A DNA stretch of 64,000 nt from Ophiura sarsii (taxonomy: Eukaryota; Echinodermata; Ophiuroidea; Amphilepidida; Ophiuridae). Both the position numbers and the translations under genes were made by a program. The notes under the pieces were generated by a model that saw only the letters and a list, made by a program, of their open reading frames with translations, was not told the DNA's origin and did no database searches. Shown here piece after piece: positions 1-9,222 of the stretch (position 1 is its first letter; every line of letters starts with the position of its first letter). The DNA is taken from positions 1,675,117 through 1,739,116 of the forward strand of contig CM069454.1 in the NCBI GenBank assembly GCA_035610835.1. Reading direction: 5' to 3'.

Positions 1-354
1 GGCTCGTACAACTTATGGTAAAGGTAATTTTCACACGACAAGACTGTCGTGTCGTGTCGAACCCAAAATCGTGACAAAATAAAAAAAGAACTTTAATGTT
101 TTTATCTGCAAAGCTCAAAGAAGACATCAAAATGAAATCCCGGGGCGAAAACACTTAAATACATTGTAATTGTATATGTATAGCAGTTTAATGTATTGTC
201 TGGCCTAAACCACCTTTACCATTAAGTAATTGTTTTTACATGTGCCTCAAACGTGAATTTCCCTCAGAGCGTAGGAAATTATTTGCAAGCATTGATGTTG
301 GTAATTAGAACCAAAGCGTATTATTATGAAAGTAATCTCGAAAAACTTGCACTT
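1..354. other. Intergenic, no gene seen
   Basis: AT-rich sequence with no open frame or RNA gene that I recognise. A small hairpin (CACGACA / TGTCGTG) sits near positions 37-55, followed by a short TGTCG reiteration. It directly precedes the foldback element at 355. Confidence 0.5.
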
Positions 355-1010
355 CATCATACACCTAGCACATAAAGTCCCTGCTCAGGTGCTTTTGAGG
401 TTGACTAATTCAAAAGATATAATCGGTACCAAAAATCTGAGATATACATTAAATTAGCAAATTTCTTCTCCGCAGTTTTGATACCTCATTCAACAAAATC
501 GAATGGATACTTTTAAAGTTATGTCGATTTCAATGACCGTGGACGCAACAGAAAAGTGGCACTAGGTATAGGAATCATTGATTTGTGTGTGATAACTGTG
601 TGCTATCTGAACGTGATAGATGAATGGGTCTTTAGTGATAACCGCAATGTGCGGGACAAAGGGTGTATCTGGCTGTGAAGAATACAAGTCTTAATAGCTG
701 ATAAGCTATTAAGCGAGTTATTCAGTGCGTAAATCCATAGACGGGTACAACATTGATTTTTACCGTCTATGGTAAATCACACACAAATCAATGATTTCCT
801 ATACCTAGTGCCACTTTTCTGTTGCATCCGCGGTCATTGAAATCGACATAACTATAAAAGTAGCCATTCGATTTTGTTGAATGAGGTATCAAACTGCGGA
901 GAAGAAATTTGCTCATTTAATGTATATCTCAGATTTTTGGTACCAATTATATATTTTGAATTAGTCAACCTCAAAGCCTGAGCAGGGACTTTATGTGCTA
1001 GGTGTATATG
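355..1010. mobile_element. ~656-bp foldback (long terminal inverted repeat) element
   Basis: Positions 355-593 reappear as the reverse complement at 775-1010 with only scattered mismatches and small indels. The outer ends read ACACCTAGCACATAAAGTCC on the left and its complement on the right. The arms are about 237 bp and the spacer (594-774) about 180 bp. The spacer contains two small palindromes, one around TTAATAGCTGATAAGCTATTAA and one around CATAGACGG/CCGTCTATG. No coding frame is present, so this is best read as a non-autonomous foldback or MITE-like DNA element. A clear target-site duplication was not identified, so the family is unknown. Confidence 0.75.
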
Positions 1011-2866
1011 CAGATGCAAACGTTAACACAGGAAGTATACCCTGTGGATCCTAACCCAACTTCATCTTCATTGTTGTAAAAAGGTATTTTCATAAGTTTG
1101 ACCAACCTAATTCTCAATTATTTTTAATTAGAGAATAAAGGTACTGTTTTTAAACCGTACCCGTGGTATACATTATTGTCTGACTTATTTTATCAAAATT
1201 GTTACTTTAATTGCCCACATTTGTCAACTGTTACCCCAGTTAGGCCAACAGCAATTAATTGGTTGGTTGTCCTCCACACAGCTGAGAGATAAGGTGCGGG
1301 CGGGCGGATTTATTTTTATTTTTTTAAAGTTCAATGGGAACTCCAAAGTCGACCAAAGTCTTGTTGTGTTGCGATAGTTTCATCTACGGCGTGGTCACTA
1401 CCAGGCTTTCATTTTTTCTTCAGCTATTTTAACGCTTTTTATGATAAAGCTCTGTATAGTTCCCCACGTCCTCATTGTTGGTTATGTAAACCTCCAATAT
1501 TGTTGAATGAGTTGCAACACTGCAAACTCGGTCAAGTAACATTTTAAAACCAAGCGTTGCGATGGGCAGACACAGTGTAGGTCGCCATTACATTGCTTGT
1601 CTTGTTTTGCCTAAAAGAACGTTGCGTTGATGTGCAAGCTTTAGAAATGTACGCATGAAAGTATTAATAAAACCTATATTTTTCGTGCGAAATGCAGAAA
1701 AAAATGTTTTGTACAATGTTGAAATAATAATAAAGTTGTTTTGCGAAACTTCTTGAACAAATATACCCCAAAACAAATTTTAATATTTTCTCATATCACA
1801 TTTTTAAAGTAAATTCATTTATTGCACGTGCATTTTCGTAAGAAAAACATACCTAAAAGTATTAATATAACTTGCACGTGCAATTTCGTAAGAAAAACAT
1901 ACCTAAAAGTATTAATATAACTTCGTTTTTCGTGCTTAATGCAGCAAAAATGTTTTATACAGTGTTTAAAATTAATAATAATGCTGTTGTTGTTCAACAT
2001 TTTTGAAAACATATTCAACACAACAATAATTTAATATTTCTCACACTTTATATTTAGTACGTAATAACATGTATTGCACCCGCGGTCAATTGTCATAGTC
2101 CTTTTAATAGTCACGACGCCCGTGCGATGTTATACAATGAACATCGTGTTACCACTGGTTACATGTAATTACTGGGGATGATGTTGAAGTGTCTAGATTG
2201 CTGATAAAACGGAGTTGGTCTGTTCGAATACTCATGCATAAAACGGTACGTTTGGGCTGTCAAATTGTTCAAAAAAATAAAATAAAAACTATTTAAAAAA
2301 AAAAAAATATATATACGTGCGGTCCTGAAATTACATGCAGGACAACCAAACAATTATTTGTAACCCCCAAATATTCATTCAATCACGCAGGAAAATCGCA
2401 GCAGATGACAGCAGACATGCGCGTTATAAAAAACACTTTAGTCACCATACCACGCAAGCGGGATGGGGTATGCTCATTATAATGTACGCCCATGTTAAGA
2501 TGTCTGATATAACTGTCGCCGATTTCTTTGAAAACCAATGAGAATTGCCTAAACATTATTAGCTGTTTTAGAATTAAAATTATCGTTCTGTAATAGACGG
2601 AAAATGTGACACGTAAGTGCATTAACAACTTGATTTGTATTACCTACATTTAGCTACAGTACTTTCAACAACAAATAATTTCACCATCTTCTGATAGTAA
2701 GGTGTATTTTTCCGTAGGTTTCTGCAGTACAAACTAATTCGACTTTGATGACATATCGAAACACCATTGCCAAATTACAGATATATGTATAATCAAAATC
2801 TAAATCAGAGAAGCTGTACATAATTGTTGATTTTGAAATGTGTACTCCCGTTGGTGTTCAAGGGAG
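1011..2866. other. AT-rich intergenic stretch without recognisable genes
   Basis: The short open frames here have no family features. The stretch at 1617-1800 and that at 1850-2040 look like a diverged duplication: both contain AAAGTATTAAT, TTTTTCGTGC, ATGCAG and a TTGTT-rich end. Positions 2295-2320 are an A-rich and TA-rich run. Nothing else is supported. Confidence 0.5.
1822..1921. repeat. Two tandem copies of a 50-bp sequence
   Basis: The 50-bp segment beginning TTGCACGTGCA at 1822 is repeated immediately at 1872 with one visible substitution (CATTTTCG versus CAATTTCG). It looks like a recent local tandem duplication inside a more diverged repeat. No function is evident. Confidence 0.85.
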
Positions 2867-3030
2867 CCAGGGACCCTCCGTTCTCAAGCCCCACTAAGCC
2901 ACGGCCCTCAGCTACACATTCGCGCAGTATACTGCGCTCACTATATGCTCGGTTGACTACGTCATCGAAAACCGACGGCGCATGCGTTTGGAGAGGGACT
3001 TAGGATTAGCATTTGTTAGCACTCGGGGGG
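2867..3030 (-). repeat. Truncated copy of the SINE-like repeat
   Basis: This matches 3352-3535: the same GGGACCCTCCGTTCTC start, the ACTAAGCCACGGCCCTC segment (a box A-like sequence on the minus strand) and the GACGGCGCATGCGTTTGGAG tail. It lacks the box B-like region and 13 nt between the AAGCCCC and ACTAAG segments. It ends at a run of 12 G (3025-3036). Confidence 0.6.
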
Positions 3031-3036
3031 GGGGGG

Positions 3037-3160
3037 TTAGGGTTAATAGAATCAAAATGATAATATCCCAAACTTGAGTCCAGTTTTTTGGCGACTCTTT
3101 TTGACTCATCACCTTGTAGAACATTTTACCTGTTGCGTCAAGCACACACACTTGAGCTGT
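3037..3160 (-). pseudogene. Orphan exon A fragment of the array gene
   Basis: Positions 3064-3160 match the 3' end of exon A plus the start of its downstream intron in the main array. The coding part, 3113-3160, reads T-A-Q-V-C-V-L-D-A-T-G-K-M-F-Y-K, followed by the same GTGATG donor. The 5' two-thirds of the exon is missing, cut off at 3160 where the SINE-like sequence (AAAACCGACGGCGCATG) begins. Without an acceptor or its partner exon it cannot add a full domain. It is probably debris from the edge of the array. Confidence 0.7.
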
Positions 3161-3235
3161 AAAAACCGACGGCGCATGCGTTTGGAGAGGGAGTTAGGAT
3201 TAGCATTTTTTAGCACTCAGGGAGGTTAGGGTTAA
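3161..3235. repeat. Third partial copy of the SINE-like repeat tail
   Basis: The AAAACCGACGGCGCATGCG to TTAGCACTCAGG segment occurs a third time here and ends in a GGTTAGGGTTA motif, as the other copies do. It abuts the exon A fragment, so the array edge and this repeat have been rearranged together. Confidence 0.6.
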
Positions 3236-3329
3236 GAGAACACACACAAAAAATGTTACCCTAACCCCAGTTTAGGGTTTTTGACCGGGATTACGATTTT
3301 CGAGGAAAAAACGCCAACTAAATCTCCGG

Positions 3330-3403
3330 GAAACTTCCTGGATTCAATCCGGGGACCCTCCGTTCTCAAGCCCCAAGTCCCACCCACTAAGCCACGGCCC
3401 TCA
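3330..3403 (-). repeat. tRNA-derived SINE-like head
   Basis: On the minus strand the sequence reads like a degenerate tRNA with an RNA polymerase III internal promoter. A box A-like TGGCTTAGTGG lies at 3384-3394 and a box B-like GGATTGAATCC at 3340-3350, about 34 nt apart. Both are close to the consensus A and B boxes. The related sequence continues to 3535 and recurs at 2867 and 3161, so it is repetitive rather than a functional tRNA. A full cloverleaf was not established. Confidence 0.5.
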
Positions 3404-3535
3404 GCTACACATTCGCGCCGTATACTGCGCTCAATATATGCTCGGTTGACTACGTCATCGAAAACCGACGGCGCATGCATTTTGAGAGGGACTTAGGATT
3501 AGCATTTGTTAGCACTCAGGGGGGTTAGGGTTAAT

Positions 3536-4125
3536 AGAATCAAAATGATACTATACAGGGTAATTCAAAAATGTATTCAAAGTAAATTAAATATCTAAAG
3601 TGTTTATTACCAGAATATGAAGGCAACTATTGCATCAAAGGCCGCATTTATTTAATGTTATCAGCAACAGGAATTACAAAATGTCATGTTATTGTTGACT
3701 AAATTGGTAAACTTACTGCATTTCGAAACCAAACAAAATAGCAAGTATTGTACTCAACAATATTTATGAATAAGTGAATACATGCATGAAACACAATAGG
3801 AAATTAATAAGACAAAACAAACCTGCTCAGATATTATCTTCATACATTAAATCCAAAATAATAATAATAAAACTATGTCATTATTCGTGACTTCGGCAGT
3901 GCGACAATAAAATAGGGCTTTTGTGATTTTAGTCGGATAAGAGTTTGCGCCGTTAATTAATTGTGAAATTTAAAAGAGCTTTTTAGTAAATATCACAGAT
4001 CTTATTCGGTTTCTAAAATTTACACTTTTATCTAAATGGGCATAAAACATGTTTTCTTTAACAAATTTTAACCGACTAAAATTATTTTGAAAGCTAATGG
4101 GACAGCCTCTCTGCAAAATAAATAA
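3536..4125. other. Unique sequence between SINE-like repeats and array start
   Basis: AT-rich sequence with no gene seen. It separates the SINE-like block from the point (about 4126, AATAATCTGAGATATATC) where similarity to the tandem unit begins. Confidence 0.5.
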
Positions 4126-4208
4126 TCTGAGATATATCTTTGCAAGTATTTTAAAAATAGAATCCCAAACTTGAGTACAGTTTTTTGCGACTCTTTTTGA
4201 CTCATCAC

Positions 4209-5109
4209 ATTGTAGAACATTTTACCTGTTGCGTCAAGCACACACACTTCAGCTGTACTAATATCTCCCAATGCGTCACCAGCGGTTAAACCACCCAATG
4301 TAATTGTAGTACATTCAACATCTTCAATCTCATCGTCAACCTTAGCCTCAATGAAATCGACTAATCGTTTTTCGGTGTCGCCAGCCGCTAATGCTACCAT
4401 TCCGTCAACAGTAAAACCGATATCGGTGTCATCGGCAATCGTTATTGCTTAACACAAAATAAATATAATACATAAGATGGTAGACACCAAGTAAATAGGT
4501 GTGCAAGTTTGAAAAGGATCACATAATATTGCTTTTAAGGACAATTTATTATGTATGCATTAAATTATCGGGTTATTTTGTAACATGTAATTTATGCAAC
4601 ATAGGAGATACCTATATTAGACCCTTCATATTTCATTTATCATTATTACGAAATGACATTGGACTATATTTGTGTACCATGTAATATGTGCAACATTGGA
4701 GATACTTAAATTAGACACTGCGCATTCCATTTTATTATTATTACGAAATGACATTGAAGCACTAATTACGCCATAATGGTCTCCATATTAAAATGTTGGA
4801 ACAAACCTTTCAATGGGACATGAATTGTTCCATTTATGATGTTACAACGAGGCTTCATGTATATAGCATATTTATCCCAATTTGAAAAACATGCTCGAAC
4901 AATTACGCAGATCACACCTTAAGCGGGGAGGTCACTATCGGTATTGCATAGCGCCGGGCAGGCGTTAGAAGTGCTTGTACCAAAATATTAGGATTTTCCA
5001 ACATACTACGAATAGGAGTTTTACCTGCATTTCCTGTTGCACCACCATCCGCCACAACTGTTAGACTCAGTTTGCTTCCTTCTAAAACAAAATACTGTTC
5101 ATCGGCAAG
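4209..5109 (-). CDS. Calx-beta-like domain exon pair, copy 1 (leftmost complete)
   Basis: Exon B is 5025-5109 and exon A is 4209-4447. Exon B follows a pyrimidine-rich tract ending TTTTCAG and a second AG 11 nt further on. It encodes L-A-D-E-Q-Y-F-V-L-E-G-S-K and then a V-V-A-D-G-G turn, and ends GCAG|GTAAAAC. Exon A follows TTTTGTGTTAAG, completes the split alanine codon (G|CA) and encodes I-T-I-A-D-D-T-D-I-G, G-D-T-E-K-R, an acidic D-I-E-D-V-E-type block, and A-E-V-C-V-L-D-A-T-G. Together they make a 108-residue phase 0-1-0 module. The pattern (E-G, V-x-V strands, G-x-T-E-K, acidic E-x-x-E, V-x-V-L-D) fits the Calx-beta family of Ca2+-binding extracellular beta-sandwich domains. This copy is the most diverged: G-M-V replaces G-T-V, D-D-E replaces D-D-D, and the last codon is Asn (AAT|GTGATG), which weakens the donor. 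As the 3'-most full copy, it should be followed by terminal exons that I cannot find. Confidence 0.55.
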
Positions 5110-5642
5110 CTGTAGTACACCTGAAAATGAAAAGAAAAGTAACAGTTGTCCGTTAAATTCACCATTGTTTAGTTGTTTTAATTTGTACTACATTTAGATT
5201 CCTCTCTTACCATTGATACGTATAGATTGTTTAACTTGTTCTTCCCTATATTCAAACCCAATAAAATAGGAGGAAACAAAATATTCGACAAGGGGGGACA
5301 CACAACTACAAAATGTCCAAATTGATTCACCGACGACGAGGACACACTATAATAAAAAGAACGAGGAATCATACTATAGTGAAATTATGCAATATATATT
5401 TGTTAGTTGTCAAAGGATCCCATTTCAGTCCACCCTTTTTGTTTCGATGCATGGTATTATCATCACACACATGTACAGCAGCTATGTTTATTGTACCATT
5501 CAAAGATAGACACATTTTTGACCATTTGCGCATTATTTAAAATCAAAAGGCTTTTCCATCGTCACCTGTGATTGCGGTATATGAATAGAATCACAAAGCT
5601 GAAAGTGATGGACTTTGAACATTTACCATAACTATAGAGCAT

Positions 5643-5694
5643 GTTTCTACTTGGGAAATTAACGGTAATTACCGCTTATTTGCCCAGTAGAAAC
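5643..5694. repeat. Conserved intronic hairpin (one per unit)
   Basis: GTTTCTACTTGGGAAAT is followed by the perfect palindrome GGTAATTACC and then ATTTGCCCAGTAGAAAC, which is nearly the complement of the first arm. A weaker third version (TTAGCGCTAA ... CAGTAAAAAC) lies about 100 nt downstream, with AACCATGGTT between them. The structure recurs in every long intron of the array and looks like a fossil MITE carried in the ancestral unit. Copies differ at one arm base (AAACAGCC or AAACTGCC). Confidence 0.65.
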
Positions 5695-6159
5695 AGCCAG
5701 ATAACGCTTATTAACGCTAAGTTTTGTAACCATAAAAACCTTTTCAAACCATGGTTTGTTAATTGTGATTAGCGCTAACTCGCACAGTAAAAACAACCAC
5801 CCATTAAATCCTTACGCTAAGTTCTTGTGATTCAGGAGTATACACGTACATCCGGGATTATACGCACTGTGACTATGTGTTTACAACGAATGTCATTTTC
5901 TTATTTGGTATTTGTGTTGTTAACATGCAATGTTAAAAAATAAATCGTTATCAATCTTTATAAATAATGTGCAGTCTTTGATAGCAAATGATCACAAGGT
6001 AACTAACCATATATATTTCAATAACAAAATCAAAATTAGAATAACCCTAACCCCCGGTTTAGTTTTTTTAAATAATCTGAGATATATCTTTGCAAGTATT
6101 TTAGAAATAGAATCCCAAAGTTGAGTACAGTCTTTTTGCGACTCTTTTTGACTCATCAC

Positions 6160-7057
6160 CTTGTAGAACATTTTACCTGTTGCGTCAAGCACACACACTT
6201 CAGCTGTACTAATATCTCCCAATGCGTCACCAGCGGTTAAACCACCCAATGTAATTGTAGTACATTCAACATCTTCAATATCATCGTCAACCTTAGCCTC
6301 AATGAAATCGACTAATCGTTTTTCGGTGTCGCCTGCCGCTAATGCTACCGTTCCGTCAACAGTAAAACCGATATCGGTGTCATCGGCAATCGTTATTGCT
6401 TAACACAAAATAAATATAATACATAAGATGGTGGACACCAAGTAAATAGGTGTGCAATTTTGAAAAGGATCAAATAATATTGCTTTTAAGGACAATTTGT
6501 TATGTATGCATTAAATTATCGGGTTATCTTGTAACATGTAATTAATGCAACATTGGAGATACCTATATTAGACCCTTCATATTTCATTTTATCATTATAA
6601 CGAAATGACATTGGACCATATTTTTGTACCATGTAATATGTGCAACATTGGAGATACTTAAATTAGACACTGCGCATTCCATTTTATTATTATTACGAAA
6701 TTACATTGAAGCACTAATTACGCCATAATGGTCTCCATATTAAAATGTTGGAACAAACCTTTCAATGGGACTTGAATTGTTCCATTTATGATGTTACAAC
6801 GAGGCTTCATGTAGCATATTTATCCCAATTTTAAAAACATGCTCGAACAATTACGCAGATCACACCTTAAGCGGGGAGGTCACTATCGGTATTGCATAGC
6901 GCCGGGCAGGCGTTAGAAGTGCTTGTACCAAAATATTAGGATTTTCCAACATACTACAAATAGGAGTTTTACCTGCATTTCCTGTTGCACCACCATCCGC
7001 CACAACTGTTAGACTCAGTTTGCTTCCTTCTAAAACAAAATACTGTTCATCGGCAAG
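6160..7057 (-). CDS. Calx-beta-like domain exon pair, copy 2
   Basis: Exon B is 6973-7057 and exon A is 6160-6398. It has the common G-T-V, D-D-D-I-E-D-V-E and G-D-I-S residues and a good AAG|GTGATG donor. Its upstream intron is cut at 7174 by the 9.1-kb block. To reach copy 3 a transcript would have to splice across more than 10 kb. Confidence 0.6.
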
Positions 7058-7174
7058 CTGTAGTACACCTGAAAATGAAAAGAAAAGTAACAGTTGTCCG
7101 TTAAATTCACCATTGTTGTTTTAATTTGTACTACGTTTAGATTCCTCATTTACCATTGTTACTTATAGATTGTT

Positions 7175-7900
7175 GGAGGACGGGTACCGGCATCCTAAGA
7201 TTTTGAAATCAAAGTTTGTGTGTGAAATATCTCGAAAAATACAGCTTGAATGAGTAAGATTTTTGGATACGATATTGGTACAGTATTTACCACGGCTGAG
7301 TTCGAGGGAAAGGTTATTTGGACAATCATGATGGAAAATGTTCCCACGATAGGGATATTTATTCCCAGTATCCGATATCGTCACATCATAGAAAATGGCG
7401 GTGATTCTAGTTCGTGTAACCCCGTATAACACCCGTAATTGTTTATATACTCCGTAACGCTCAGTCGCTGAGCGCAAGCGTTGATCACCGTATTTCAGAT
7501 AGGGGCGTCAAAAAATGGGGGATGTAGTCTACGTCATTTTGTTGCGCCGTAGTTTACTACCCATGTGTGTGAGCGGAAAGAGTTGTGAGCGTTATAGAGT
7601 ATGGTATCTAAACTAACGAGCTCGTTTTGTTACGACCTCAACGTCTACGTAATTTCCCATAGTGTTCACCGCTAGGCTAGGTACCACCCCTAGATATTGC
7701 CTCAGAAAAAAATTGTGTTTGCGATTTCGTCTTTATTAATCCATCAATGGATTCCAGATTTTGTGAGCATGTACAAATCGCAAATAACTTGGACGAGTTC
7801 AAAGTTGGGGTTAATCTGCCTCATAGGAGTAAAAATATTTTTTTGCCTTGAGAAGCATATTTTTCTTAGTAAAATACAACGATTCATGCTCGGGGGTGGT
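7175..7900. other. No gene recognised
   Basis: A minus-strand open frame of about 100 codons runs across the block/array junction and has no recognisable motif. The crossing makes it unlikely to be a native gene. Otherwise the sequence is plain, moderately AT-rich DNA. Confidence 0.45.
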
Positions 7901-7914
7901 ACTTACGTATGTAA

Positions 7915-8070
7915 GGCATACGGGGACGTGCCGCTCCAGTGGTCGTTTTTTCATGAGACATCCTTAGCCATGGGTAGGCTTTTCAACTGAAAAATCCTTA
8001 GACATGGGTCTATCTAAAATCACCCTTAGAAATGGGTAGGCTTTGAATCTCCAGCGGCACGCCCCGACCA
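7915..8070. repeat. Short repeats bounded by an inverted pair
   Basis: Three variants of a ~25-40 bp motif (CCTTAGCCATGGGTAGGC, CCTTAGACATGGGTC, CCCTTAGAAATGGGTAGGC) lie between GGGGACGTGCCGCTCCA (about 7921) and its near complement CCAGCGGCACGCCCC (about 8051). This may be a small degenerate repetitive element. The family is not recognised. Confidence 0.55.
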
Positions 8071-8085
8071 AACCAAATTTGAGTA

Positions 8086-8114
8086 CCCCCCCCCCCCCCC
8101 CCCCCCCCCCCCCC
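8086..8114. repeat. 29-nt polyC tract
   Basis: An uninterrupted run of 29 C (G on the other strand). Such tracts can form quadruplex or i-motif structures and are prone to length error in sequencing, so the exact length is uncertain. Confidence 0.9.
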
Positions 8115-8377
8115 ACTCCTGGATGCATGAGCGTTGCTATTTTTGTTTGATGTTTACATAACAAACAGAGACTTGTCGCGGTTTTAGTTATACCATTGTA
8201 ATATTTGCTACGTCACCATACTTGATGTATGAGGGCGAATCTTTGCTGTATAGATAATCAATTGTTTGATGTTTACGTAACAATTGGATGCCTTTTCACT
8301 AAATCATGCCTGGGCCCATTACATGGAAAGAGCGTGGACATTTACATAACAATAGTGATCACGTATCATACATGACT

Positions 8378-8566
8378 TCGACATGGATGATAAGGATAAT
8401 TGATGAGCTACTGTGCATTCGTCTTGATAATCGCTCGAGGCCTTGCATGAGTGCACCAGCCCTCGAGCGCCGATAGGCGCGAGAGGGCGGGTGCACGAAT
8501 GCAAGGCCGAGAGCGATTATAAAGACGAATGCACTGTTTGCGAATCAATTATCTATCATACACTTC
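8378..8566. mobile_element. ~190-bp foldback element
   Basis: Positions 8378-8457 and 8489-8566 are imperfect reverse complements. The inner parts match best: GTGCATTCGTCTTGATAATC against the complement of GATTATAAAGACGAATGCAC, then GGCCTTGCAT against ATGCAAGGCC, then GTGCACC against GGGTGCAC. The loop is a short GC-rich stretch with CTCGAGCG and GCGCGAGAG. It is a MITE-like hairpin without coding capacity. Confidence 0.7.
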
Positions 8567-8946
8567 GCGACGCGTACCAGAACCTGCTCTAAAATGTTAA
8601 AATTGAGATTAAAAAACATCATTTCCAACGAAAATATTAGTTAAATTTCCGTATGTTATGATGTGTAGCATAAAGATACTGCTGAATACACATGGAAGGG
8701 TTTCAATTAGTCTGTATACGATTTAGATTGTGAGCTGTCAAAACTGGGATCAATGACCGAGTGGAAAACATATCGACAAACTTGAATTAGAAGTTGGATA
8801 TGCATGACCACGGATAAAACTGGTATTAAGCATGTTAAGTAGGGCTTACGGATGTAATCCATTAAGTATAGGTTTGTGTAAAAAACAAGTACTCATGCGC
8901 TTTTAGATCGAACTGTAGTAAAGTTAAAAACAACATTATCGATCAA

Positions 8947-9222
8947 GTGTGGCACAGTAAGAGACCTGTTGGGGAGAATACCATCGCCAACGTGACAGAG
9001 AAGTTGTGTGCTGACGACGCTGGCTAGTCAGGCTACTATACCGTACACAGTTTGAGGAGAAACCATCACAGGAATGTTTACAAGAATGCTTCCGAGGCGA
9101 AGTACCATCCAGAGAAGATCATTAAAGAAGTTGGTGGTTATCGCAGTAACTCCGATCAGTATAAGGTTTAAATACAAGCACCAAACAGAAAGCCAATATG
9201 TCCAATGTAATGTAATTCAAGG
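8947..9222 (+). pseudogene. Decayed Crypton-like tyrosine recombinase (DUF3504-type) C-terminal part
   Basis: One frame from 8947 reads K-R-P-V-G-E-N-T-I, then L-C-A-D-D-A-G, then Y-Y-T-V-H-S-L-R-R, then E-K-I-I-K-E-V-G-G-Y-R-S. These match, in order, the C-terminal blocks of the tyrosine recombinases of Crypton elements and of the KIAA1958/ZMYM-type DUF3504 domain: P-(I/V)-G-x-N-T, the H-S-L-R-x box holding the catalytic H-x-x-R, and E-x-(T/V)-G-H-R-S. Breaks are an in-frame TAG at 9025-9027, Tyr in place of His in the G-H-R-S block, and an apparent frameshift near 9150. After the shift the +1 frame carries K-Y-K-H-Q-T-E-S-Q, where the nucleophile Tyr and following T-x-x-Q are expected. AAG|GTGAGC at 9222 could be a relic splice donor. 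The N-terminal part is not recognisable upstream. Confidence 0.5.

Noticed and set aside
5178..5372. Recurrent minus-strand 64-codon frame upstream of exon B
   Set aside because: It ends before the acceptor of exon B, contains no domain feature and varies freely; best read as intron.
5930..6124. Recurrent plus-strand 64-codon open frame, one per unit
   Set aside because: It covers the 3' end of exon A on the opposite strand plus intron, has no motif, and recurs only because the unit recurs.
5992..6249. 85-codon minus-strand frame as a stand-alone small protein
   Set aside because: It has no native ATG (the first codon is TTG inside exon A), and its C-terminal part runs past a good splice donor into intron. 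A 2-bp deletion in copy 6 disrupts that part.
7163..7477. 104-codon minus-strand frame at the left junction of the 9.1-kb block
   Set aside because: It crosses the insertion boundary and shows no recognisable motif.
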